Positions 1 to 5,281 of a stretch of 5,281 bases of DNA are shown piece after piece. Numbering within the stretch: position 1 is the stretch's first letter; every line of letters starts with the position of its first letter. Made by a program: the position numbers and the translations under genes. This stretch comes from Gammaproteobacteria bacterium. GTDB lineage: Bacteria; Pseudomonadota; Gammaproteobacteria; Poriferisulfidales; Oxydemutatoraceae. The notes beneath the pieces were generated by a model that worked only from the letters and a program-made list of their open reading frames with translations, was not told the origin of the DNA and made no database searches. The stretch spans positions 1 to 5,281 of the forward strand of contig RKSI01000113.1 of the NCBI GenBank assembly GCA_007570905.1, in the 5' to 3' direction.

Positions 1-14
1 CGCGCCAACTGTGT

Positions 15-20
15 TATCAT
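15..20 (+). promoter_or_regulatory. possible -10 element (TATCAT) upstream of the SulP gene
   Basis: TATCAT at 15-20 matches the sigma-70 consensus TATAAT at five of six positions. It lies in the only clearly A+T-rich patch of the left end, about 25 bases before the TTG start. Transcription would begin near 27, leaving a leader of under 20 bases. The matching -35 element would fall outside the window, so it cannot be checked. Confidence 0.3.
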
Positions 21-44
21 ACATATTCATCCAGCGGCGAGACC

Positions 45-1901
45 TTGCTTCCGAAAGAACTCAAAAAAACGCTTTTTGGTTTTTACCGGAACATCACGCC
101 TTTCACCGTGTGGGCCGGCGAGTGGCGCGACGGCGCGGTCGTCAAGGCCGACATCGTCGCCGGCATCACCGTCGCCCTCGTCCTGATTCCCCAATCCATG
201 GCCTACGCCCAGTTGGCTGGGCTGCCTCCGTACTACGGCCTGTATGCATCGTTTTTGCCGGTCGCAATCGCCGCGCTGTTCGGCTCCTCGCGCCAACTTG
301 CGACCGGGCCGGTCGCGGTCGTGTCGCTGCTGACGGCGACGGCCATTGAACCGCTGGCGGCGAGCGGCAGCGGCGGCTATTTCGCCTACGCGGTGCTGCT
401 GGCGTTGATGGTCGGCCTGGTGCAGTTGACGCTCGGCTTCGTGCGCCTCGGCATGATGGTGGATTTTCTGTCGCACCCGGTCGTCGTCGGCTTCACCAAC
501 GCCGCCGCCATCATCATCGCCACCTCGCAACTCGGCAAGATATTCGGCGTCAGCGTGGACAGGAGCGAACACCATTACGAGATGGTGTGGGAGGCGCTGG
601 TGACGGGCGTCCAGCAGATGCACTGGCCGACTTTCGCCATCGCGGTGTTCTCGCTGGCGCTGATGGCGGCGCTGAAAAGGTACTGGCCGAAGGTGCCGAA
701 TGTGCTGGTCGGCGTCGTCGCGGCGACGCTGATTTCATGGCACTTCGGCTTCGAGGCGCGCGGCGGCGGCGTCGTCGGCGTCGTGCCGCAGGGCCTGCCG
801 TCGTTTGAGATGCCGACCTTCAGCCTGGCCGCGGTGCAGCAACTGTCGGGAGTCGCGATCGCCATCGCGCTGATTGGCTTCATGGAGGCCATCTCCATCG
901 CCAAGGCGATGGCGGCGAGCACCCGCCAGCGCCTCGACGCCGACCAGGAACTCATCGGGCAGGGGCTGTCCAACATAGCCGCCAGCGCCTTTCAGGGCTA
1001 CGCCGTGTCGGGTTCGTTCTCGCGCTCGGCGGTCAACTTCGAGGCGAAGGCGGTGACGGGCTTCTCGTCCATCATCACGGCGGCGCTGGTCGGGCTGACG
1101 CTGCTGTTCCTGACGCCGTTGTTCTACCACCTGCCGCAGCCGACGCTGGCGGCGGTCATCATCCTCGCCGTCGCCGGCCTTGTGCGCGTCAAGCCGCTCA
1201 GGAACATGTGGCGCGTGCAAAGGCACGACGCCGTCGTCGCGCTGATTACCTTCGCGGTGACGCTGTTTTACGCGCCGCACCTTGAAAACGGCATCCTCAC
1301 CGGCGTGCTGCTGTCGCTCGGGCTGTATGTGTACCGGACAATGCGCCCGACCATATCGATTCTTGCGCGCCACCCCGACGGCACGCTGCGCGACGCCTTC
1401 GTCAACATCCTGAAAGTGTGCCCGAAAATCGCGATTGTGCGCTTCGGCGGGCCGCTGTTCTTCGCCAACACCGGTTATTTCCAGGCGCAGATACTCGAGC
1501 GCGTCGCCAGCCACCCGGAATTGCGCTTCATCATCGTGGACGCGGTCGCAATGAACGAGATTGACGCGACCGGCGAGGAGATGCTGCACCAACTGGCGCG
1601 CGACCTCGTCGGCCTGCACATTGAATTCCTGTTCACGCGCGTGCCGACGCCGGTGATGGACACCTTCAAGCGCAGCGGCTTCGCCAGCCCCGAATGGGCC
1701 GACCACTTTTTCAGAAACCGCGACGACGCGCTTGAATACGCCTGGCACGCGCTGCACGAGCAGGGCGACAGCGAGTGCCCGGTGGAGGGCTGCGGCGCCG
1801 GCAACTTCTCCGGCTGCCTGCTGCAAAAGAGCCGGCGCACGCCGAACACGCTGCTCGGCATCATCGCCGGCCAGCCGAACCCGCCTCATACAGCAGATTA
1901 A
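45..1901 (+). CDS. SulP/SLC26-family anion transporter with C-terminal STAS domain
   Basis: This is a 618-residue inner-membrane secondary transporter of the SulP family, whose members move sulfate, bicarbonate or dicarboxylates. The substrate cannot be read from the sequence. The transport domain spans about residues 30-435. It contains the family signature PQSMAYAQLAGLPPYYGLYA (49-68), the following SRQLATGPVAV (82-92), GFMEAISIAK (278-287) and GLSNIAASAFQGY (307-319). A cytoplasmic STAS domain follows at about 440-562, with the conserved loop NEIDATGEEML (504-514). The TTG start at 45 is chosen because it is the first start codon of the open frame and gives the usual N-terminal helix before the first membrane segment. 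The next ATG, residue 52, lies inside the signature. No clear ribosome binding site is visible. After the STAS domain an unusual tail of about 50 residues holds three of the protein's four cysteines (578, 583, 591). The last 13 codons overlap the convergent trmB. The family call is very secure; the exact start is less so. Confidence 0.96.
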   Translation: MLPKELKKTLFGFYRNITPFTVWAGEWRDGAVVKADIVAGITVALVLIPQSMAYAQLAGLPPYYGLYASFLPVAIAALFGSSRQLATGPVAVVSLLTATAIEPLAASGSGGYFAYAVLLALMVGLVQLTLGFVRLGMMVDFLSHPVVVGFTNAAAIIIATSQLGKIFGVSVDRSEHHYEMVWEALVTGVQQMHWPTFAIAVFSLALMAALKRYWPKVPNVLVGVVAATLISWHFGFEARGGGVVGVVPQGLPSFEMPTFSLAAVQQLSGVAIAIALIGFMEAISIAKAMAASTRQRLDADQELIGQGLSNIAASAFQGYAVSGSFSRSAVNFEAKAVTGFSSIITAALVGLTLLFLTPLFYHLPQPTLAAVIILAVAGLVRVKPLRNMWRVQRHDAVVALITFAVTLFYAPHLENGILTGVLLSLGLYVYRTMRPTISILARHPDGTLRDAFVNILKVCPKIAIVRFGGPLFFANTGYFQAQILERVASHPELRFIIVDAVAMNEIDATGEEMLHQLARDLVGLHIEFLFTRVPTPVMDTFKRSGFASPEWADHFFRNRDDALEYAWHALHEQGDSECPVEGCGAGNFSGCLLQKSRRTPNTLLGIIAGQPNPPHTAD

Positions 1902-2568
1902 ACACGCGCCGCCCCTGCGCGCGCGCGCGCCGCTCGAAGCGCGACAGCGGGCGCCACGCCGGTCGTTCGGTCGCCGCCGCCGTGAACAGGCCGGCGGCGG
2001 CGACGGCGTCGCGCATCGCCCGCGCATATGGCGGCCAGTCGGTCGCAAGGTGCAGGTGTCCGCCGTCGCGCAGCGTTTGCGCCAGTGCGCCGATGAACGC
2101 GGGCTGCACCAGGCGGCGCTTGTGGTGGCGTCTTTTCGGCCACGGGTCGGGAAACAATATCATCACGCGGTCGAGGCCGGCGCCGGCCAGATTGCGGCTG
2201 ACCACCGCCGCCGCGTCGCCGCGAATGATGCGCAGGTTGGACAGTTCTTCGGCGGCGGCCTTTTGCAGCAGCGCGCCGATGCCGGGGCGCCACACTTCAA
2301 GTCCGAGAAAGTCGGTGGCGGGGTCCGCGGCGGCCATCGCCGCCAGCACCTCGCCGTTGCCGAAACCGATCTCCATCACGACGGCGGCGTCGCGCCCGAA
2401 GACGCCGGCGAGGTCGAGCGCGCCAGGCGGCGGCTCTATGCCGAAACGCGGCCAGTGTTTTTCCAGCGCGTTGCGCTGCGCCGGCGTCAGGCGCCCCTCG
2501 CGCAGCACATAACTTCTGACCGGGCGCCGCGCGGGCGCTTCGGCGCGGTCGCGGTTCATCGCCGCCAT
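1861..2568 (-). CDS. trmB: tRNA (guanine-N7-)-methyltransferase TrmB
   Basis: TrmB uses S-adenosylmethionine (SAM) to methylate N7 of guanosine 46 in the variable loop of tRNAs. Counting from the ATG at 2568 (235 residues, against 239 in E. coli), the basic N-terminal segment RSYVLREGRLT is at 18-28. The SAM-binding motif MEIGFGNGE is at 65-73, and acidic residues follow at E91 and D118. The hallmark FPDPWPKRRHHKRRL is at 139-153, ATDWPPYA at 175-182, and the C-terminal LSRFERRA...VFNLLYE at 208-228. In the last motif Ser209 stands where E. coli TrmB has Thr, a conservative change. The frame stays open upstream to an ATG at 2649, but that would overlap thiG by 68 bases and add an arginine-rich stretch foreign to TrmB. 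ATG 2568 (or 2559, three codons on) lies just after the thiG stop and fits the family. The start is 13 bases downstream of thiG without a clear ribosome binding site, so translation may depend on thiG. The 3' end overlaps the convergent transporter gene by 41 bases. Confidence 0.96.
   Translation of the reverse strand: MAAMNRDRAEAPARRPVRSYVLREGRLTPAQRNALEKHWPRFGIEPPPGALDLAGVFGRDAAVVMEIGFGNGEVLAAMAAADPATDFLGLEVWRPGIGALLQKAAAEELSNLRIIRGDAAAVVSRNLAGAGLDRVMILFPDPWPKRRHHKRRLVQPAFIGALAQTLRDGGHLHLATDWPPYARAMRDAVAAAGLFTAAATERPAWRPLSRFERRARAQGRRVFNLLYEAGSAGRR
1916..1930. repeat. alternating purine-pyrimidine tract (TG followed by CG repeats)
   Basis: Positions 1916-1930 read TGCGCGCGCGCGCGC, a 15-base perfectly alternating tract. 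Such tracts can adopt left-handed Z-DNA under negative supercoiling. It lies inside the 3' part of trmB, where it encodes Arg-Ala-Arg-Ala, and just beyond the stop of the convergent transporter gene. The tract is plain in the sequence. A role is unproven, and it may simply reflect codon composition. Confidence 0.6.
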
Positions 2569-2581
2569 CAAAAGCCGGCGG

Positions 2582-3397
2582 TCAGAAAAACAGGCGCTCG
2601 CCGGGCGACGACGCCGCCGCATGACGCCGCCGCGGCATGCGCCCGGCAAGCCACGCGCGGCGCCCGGCCTCGACCGCCTGTTTCATCGCCGTCGCCATCA
2701 GCGGCGGGTCGCCGGCTTCGGCGATGGCGGTGTTCATCAGCACGCCGTCGCAGCCGAGTTCCATCGCAATCGCCGCGTCGGACGCGGTGCCGACGCCGGC
2801 GTCCACGATAATCGGCACCGATGCGTTGTCGACGATGGTCGCTATGTTAAGCGGGTTGCGAATGCCGAGGCCGGAGCCGATGGGCGCCGCCAGCGGCATC
2901 ACCGCGACGCAGCCGGCGTCTTCAAAGGCGCGCGCGGCGACGGGGTCGTCGTTGGTGTACACCATCACATCGAAGTTGTCGGCGATTAATATGTCGGCGG
3001 CTTTCAGCGTCTCGCGCACATCCGGCAGCAGCGTTTTCTCGTCGCCCAGCACCTCCAGTTTGACCAGTCGCGCGCCGTCCAGCAGTTCGCGCGCAAGGCG
3101 GCAGGTGCGCACCGCGTCGTCGGCGCTGTAACAACCCGCGGTGTTCGGCAGGATGGTGTAGCGCTGCGGCGGCAGGATGTCGAGCAGGTTCGGTTCACCG
3201 CTGCTCTGGCCGGTCTTCTGTCCGATGTTCGTGCGGCGGATGGCGACGGTCACGATTTCGCAGCCGGAGTTTTCAACGGCCTCGCGGGTCTGCTCCGGGT
3301 CGCGGTATTTGCCGGTGCCGAGCAGCAGGCGCGAGCGCCAGGTCCTGCCGGCGAAGGCCAGCGGCTTATCGCGCCTGGCGGTGGCTTTTGTTGTCAT
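2582..3397 (-). CDS. thiG: thiazole synthase ThiG
   Basis: ThiG condenses 1-deoxy-D-xylulose 5-phosphate, dehydroglycine and sulfur from ThiS thiocarboxylate to form the thiazole phosphate half of thiamin, in the cytoplasm. The 271-residue product is a complete (beta/alpha)8 barrel of the usual size. Visible family motifs are SRLLLGTGKY (22-31), AIRRTNI (52-58), LPNTAGCYSADDAV (83-96), LVKLEVLGD (111-119), VMPLAAPIGSGLGIRNP (166-182) and the phosphate-binding VDAGVGTASDAA, followed by GCDGVLMNTAIA. Lys113 in the KLEV motif is the expected Schiff-base lysine for the sugar substrate. The C-terminal AGRMPRR...ASSP is also typical. The ATG at 3397 lies 20 bases after the thiS stop and gives a normal N-terminus. 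No Shine-Dalgarno sequence is visible. A five-codon frame ending in an ATGA overlap at this start may couple translation (see findings). The glycine oxidase or ThiH and the ThiF needed by this pathway are not in the window. Confidence 0.98.
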   Translation of the reverse strand: MTTKATARRDKPLAFAGRTWRSRLLLGTGKYRDPEQTREAVENSGCEIVTVAIRRTNIGQKTGQSSGEPNLLDILPPQRYTILPNTAGCYSADDAVRTCRLARELLDGARLVKLEVLGDEKTLLPDVRETLKAADILIADNFDVMVYTNDDPVAARAFEDAGCVAVMPLAAPIGSGLGIRNPLNIATIVDNASVPIIVDAGVGTASDAAIAMELGCDGVLMNTAIAEAGDPPLMATAMKQAVEAGRRAWLAGRMPRRRHAAASSPGERLFF

Positions 3398-3417
3398 CCG
3401 CGGGCCGTCATCCGCGG
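3393..3417 (-). repeat. 11-bp direct repeat with 14-bp period at the thiS/thiG junction
   Basis: On the minus strand, CCGCGGATGAC occurs at 3417-3407 and again at 3403-3393, separated by three bases. The two copies fill the whole thiS-thiG spacer. The ATG of the second copy is the thiG start. The ATG of the first copy (3411-3409) is out of frame with thiG and opens a five-codon frame whose TGA overlaps the thiG ATG. The pattern looks like a small tandem duplication. Any role in translation is inference. Confidence 0.75.
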
Positions 3418-3624
3418 TCAGCCGCCGCCGATGGCTTCAATAATCTCGACCCGGTCGCCAGCCGACAGCCGGAACGCGGCGTGCTCGGCGCGCGGCACCA
3501 CGCCGCCGTTGACCTCGACCGCAATTTTGCGCCCCGCCGCCAGCGCCTCGACCAGCGCGGCGAGCGTGGCGCCGTCCGGCATCTCGCGCGCCGCGCCGTT
3601 GACGCGGATTTCAATGCTCCCCAT
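3418..3624 (-). CDS. thiS: sulfur carrier protein ThiS
   Basis: ThiS is a small ubiquitin-fold protein whose C-terminal glycine is adenylated by ThiF, converted to a thiocarboxylate, and then used by ThiG as the sulfur donor for the thiazole ring. The 68-residue product is of normal length. It shows the family pattern of an early VNG (8-10), a Gly-Ala-Thr turn before the helix (18-20), VEVNGGVVPR (36-45), GDRVEII (56-62) and the essential C-terminal glycines (66-68). Its position directly before thiG, its functional partner, confirms the assignment. The ATG at 3624 lies only 7 bases after the bioA stop. No Shine-Dalgarno sequence precedes it, but a perfect TATAAT overlaps the bioA stop just upstream, so thiS may be translated by read-through from bioA, or from its own very short-leader transcript. 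Confidence 0.96.
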   Translation of the reverse strand: MGSIEIRVNGAAREMPDGATLAALVEALAAGRKIAVEVNGGVVPRAEHAAFRLSAGDRVEIIEAIGGG

Positions 3625-3630
3625 CGGTTG

Positions 3631-3636
3631 ATTATA
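3631..3636 (-). promoter_or_regulatory. possible internal -10 element (TATAAT) before thiS
   Basis: A perfect TATAAT reads on the minus strand from 3636 to 3631, formed by the last Leu codon (CTA) and the TAA stop of bioA plus one base. It ends six bases before the thiS ATG, so transcription from it would begin at or next to that ATG. At 17-base spacing the -35 position reads CGTGGC, which does not resemble TTGACA. The match may therefore be chance, although such a hexamer is uncommon in DNA this rich in G+C. Confidence 0.25.
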
Positions 3637-4936
3637 GCCCGCCGCGCGGCGCGGCCACGGCGCGGCGCACGGCTGCGGTCAGTTGCGACAGTTCGGCGTC
3701 GCCGATGATGTAGGGCGGCATCAGGTAAATCAGGTTGCGGAACGGGCGTATCCACACGCCTTGTTCAATGAAGGCGCGGCACAGCGCGGCGACATTCACC
3801 TCCCGCTCCAGTTCAACGACGCCGATGGCGCCCTTGACGCGCACATCGCGCACGCCCATTGATGTACTCGTTGATGCGCGGCACGGCGCCAGTTCTTCGG
3901 CGAGGCGGCTTTCAATGTGCGCGACGCGCGCGCGCCAGTCGCCGCGCGCCAGCAGGTCGAGGCTGGCGCAGGCCACCGCGCAGGCCAGCGGGTTGGCCAT
4001 GAAAGTCGGGCCGTGCATCAACACGCCCGGTTCGCCGCCGTCGAGCGTGCCGCTGATTTCGCCGTGCGCGACCGTCGCCGCGAGGCTCATATAGCCGCCG
4101 GTCAGCGCCTTGCCGATGCACAGGATGTCGGGAGCGACACCCGCGTGCTCCAGCGCGAACATTCGCCCGGTTCTGCCGAAGCCGGTCGCTATTTCGTCGA
4201 AGATCAGCAGCACGCCGTGGCGCTCGCACAGTTCGCGCGCGTGGCGCAGATAAGCGGCGTTGTATATTCTCATGCCGCCGGCGCCCTGCACGACCGGCTC
4301 GAGTATCAGCGCGGCGGTCTCGCGTGCGTGCTCTTTGAGCATGCGTTCCAGTTCGGCCACGGCCCATATGTCGCAGCCGCCGCCGCAGCGCGGCGCGCGC
4401 ACAAAGAGTTGTTCGCGCAGCGTGCCGCGGAACAGGCGGTGCATGCCGGCGTCCGGGTCGCACACCGACATCGCCGCGAAGGTGTCGCCGTGGTAGGCGT
4501 GGCGCAGCGCCAGCAGCCGCGTCTTGCCAGGCTTGCCCTTCGCGCGCCAGTATTGCAGCGCCATCTTGACGGCGACCTCGACCGACACCGAGCCGGAATC
4601 GCAGAAGAATATCCGGTCAAGGCCGTCCGGCAGCAACGCGCACAGCCGCCGCCCCAGTCCGACGGCGGCGGGGTGCGTCAGGCCGCCGAACATGACATGC
4701 GCCATTTGCGCGAGTTGGCGTTGCAGCGCCTCGTTCAGCACCGGGTGGTTGTAGCCGTGTATCGCCGCCCACCACGACGACATGCCGTCCACCAGTTGCC
4801 TGCCGTCGGCCAGTTCCAGGTGCACGCCGCGCGCCGCGACCACCGCCGCCGCGCCGCCGCCGCCGCGCATCGCGCTGTACGGGTGCCACAGGTGGTCGCG
4901 GTCGAAAGCCGCCATCGCGTCATCGAAGATGGTCAT
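3632..4936 (-). CDS. bioA: adenosylmethionine-8-amino-7-oxononanoate aminotransferase BioA
   Basis: BioA is a class III, PLP-dependent aminotransferase. It turns 8-amino-7-oxononanoate into 7,8-diaminononanoate, with SAM as amino donor in the classical enzyme; this is the antepenultimate step of biotin synthesis. The 434-residue product compares with 429 in E. coli. It shows the BioA-specific start DRDHLWHPYSAM (12-23, with Tyr20), DGMSSWWAAIHGYNHP (50-65), FFCDSGSVSVEVAVKMA (110-126), RHAYHGDT (145-152, with Tyr148), the PLP-contacting Asp247 in FDEIATGFGRTG, and the Schiff-base lysine Lys276 in IGKALTGGYMSLA. HGPTFMANPLA (308-318) and IRPFRNLIYLMPPY (396-409, with the substrate-carboxylate arginine Arg397) follow. 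These substrate-site residues separate BioA from other class III aminotransferases. Odd points are a Gly/Ala-rich stretch at 25-35 and a Ser/Thr stretch at 355-359 written with A+T-rich codons. The ATG at 4936 lies 18 bases after the upstream gene and gives the normal N-terminus. No Shine-Dalgarno sequence is visible. Confidence 0.97.
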   Translation of the reverse strand: MTIFDDAMAAFDRDHLWHPYSAMRGGGGAAAVVAARGVHLELADGRQLVDGMSSWWAAIHGYNHPVLNEALQRQLAQMAHVMFGGLTHPAAVGLGRRLCALLPDGLDRIFFCDSGSVSVEVAVKMALQYWRAKGKPGKTRLLALRHAYHGDTFAAMSVCDPDAGMHRLFRGTLREQLFVRAPRCGGGCDIWAVAELERMLKEHARETAALILEPVVQGAGGMRIYNAAYLRHARELCERHGVLLIFDEIATGFGRTGRMFALEHAGVAPDILCIGKALTGGYMSLAATVAHGEISGTLDGGEPGVLMHGPTFMANPLACAVACASLDLLARGDWRARVAHIESRLAEELAPCRASTSTSMGVRDVRVKGAIGVVELEREVNVAALCRAFIEQGVWIRPFRNLIYLMPPYIIGDAELSQLTAAVRRAVAAPRGGL

Positions 4937-4954
4937 CGCGGGGGCGCTGGGATG

Positions 4955-5281
4955 TCAGACGCCGGCAATCGGCGGATGGTAAATCAACTGCACGCGGTTG
5001 CCCGCCGGGTCGCGGCAGTAGAAACTGCGCGCGCCGTCGCGGTGCGTTTTCGGCGGCGCCTCTATGGCGACGCCGTGTCCGGACAGAAAACGGTGCCAGG
5101 CGTCCACATCGCCGGCGCGGCGCAGCAGGATGCCGATGTGGTCGAGTGCGCCGCCGGCGCGCGCGTCCGCCGCCCGGTGCAACGCGAGGTTGTCGGCGCC
5201 GGAAGTCAGGTAGAGGTTGTCGTCGTCGGGCCGCCATTCGGTCTCGTAACCGAGCAGCGCATAAAAACGCGCGCACCCCTC
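4955..5281 (-). CDS. VOC (glyoxalase/dioxygenase-fold) family protein, N-terminus outside window
   Basis: The frame is open from the right edge of the window to the TGA at 4957-4955, giving the last 108 residues of a vicinal-oxygen-chelate (VOC) protein; probably 15-25 N-terminal residues are missing. Reading from the edge, ARFYALLGYE (4-13) is the helix and turn of the first module. NLYLTSGADNLALHR (22-36) completes that module. LDHIGILL (46-53) opens the second, and RSFYCRDPAGNRVQLIYHPP (85-104) is the typical closing motif. A TTG at 5182 would be a possible start, but it would remove the first module, so the longer frame is preferred. His48 is the expected metal ligand of the second module; the other visible ligand position, usually Glu, is Gln98. 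The fold is shared by glyoxalase I, extradiol dioxygenases and resistance proteins, so no reaction can be assigned. The gene ends 18 bases before bioA and is probably the upstream member of the same transcription unit. Confidence 0.88.
   Translation of the reverse strand, partial: EGCARFYALLGYETEWRPDDDNLYLTSGADNLALHRAADARAGGALDHIGILLRRAGDVDAWHRFLSGHGVAIEAPPKTHRDGARSFYCRDPAGNRVQLIYHPPIAGV

Noticed and set aside
735..2048. Long open frame (437 codons) on the minus strand opposite the transporter gene
   Set aside because: Its translation is rich in Arg, Gly and His, matches no family I recognise, and lies opposite a clear SulP gene. Long antisense frames are expected in high-G+C coding DNA.
2582..2606. 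Possible terminator at the end of thiG (GGCGAGCGCC then TTTTT on the minus strand)
   Set aside because: The stem would be only four pairs around a two-base loop, and the T-run is simply the Phe-Phe codons at the end of thiG. trmB follows 13 bases later, so termination is unlikely.
2569..2649. Extension of trmB to the ATG at 2649
   Set aside because: It would overlap thiG by 68 bases and add an arginine-rich segment absent from known TrmB proteins. The ATG at 2568 fits both the family and the spacing.
1732..2811. Long open frame (359 codons) on the plus strand opposite trmB
   Set aside because: It covers the transporter's 3' end, all of trmB and part of thiG, and encodes low-complexity Arg/Ala-rich sequence. 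It is a composition shadow.
3641..3650. Ten-base palindrome GCCGCGCGGC near the end of bioA, as an operator or hairpin
   Set aside because: It has no loop, lies within coding sequence, and short G/C palindromes are common at this base composition.
4844..4869. GCC-repeat-like stretch near the start of bioA, as a microsatellite
   Set aside because: It is an imperfect run of Gly and Ala codons in a variable part of BioA and stays in frame. Codon bias explains it.

Overview
The window is a compact, G+C-rich stretch of ordinary bacterial chromosome holding six protein genes and almost no intergenic DNA. The gene content and the order thiS-thiG-trmB, an arrangement known from Pseudomonas and other Gamma- and Betaproteobacteria, suggest a proteobacterium, most likely a gammaproteobacterium. 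The strong preference for codons ending in G or C fits this. The species cannot be named from the sequence.

Layout. Positions 1-44 are a short, relatively A+T-rich leader with a possible -10 element. A SulP-family anion transporter with a TTG start fills 45-1901 on the plus strand. The rest of the window is one minus-strand cluster, read right to left: a VOC (glyoxalase-fold) protein cut by the window's right edge (4955-5281), bioA (3632-4936), thiS (3418-3624), thiG (2582-3397) and trmB (1861-2568). The gaps between these five genes are 18, 7, 20 and 13 bases, so they are probably one transcription unit whose main promoter lies beyond the right edge. trmB converges on the transporter gene, and the two coding ends overlap by 41 bases, leaving no room for an ordinary terminator between them.

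Function. BioA supplies the diaminononanoate step of biotin synthesis. ThiS and ThiG are the sulfur carrier and the thiazole synthase of thiamin synthesis. TrmB makes 7-methylguanosine at tRNA position 46. The cluster is thus a housekeeping cofactor and tRNA-modification unit. The transporter probably moves an inorganic or organic anion across the inner membrane; sulfate, bicarbonate and dicarboxylate are all possible.

I found no mobile element, CRISPR array, RNA gene, defence system or convincing novel system. The points worth a second look are small: no recognisable Shine-Dalgarno sequence at any visible start, a perfect TATAAT at the bioA/thiS junction, a 14-base tandem duplication at the thiS/thiG junction that creates a tiny ORF ending in ATGA at the thiG start, a cysteine-containing tail on the transporter, and the convergent gene overlap. 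No gene-free stretch exceeds 44 bases.
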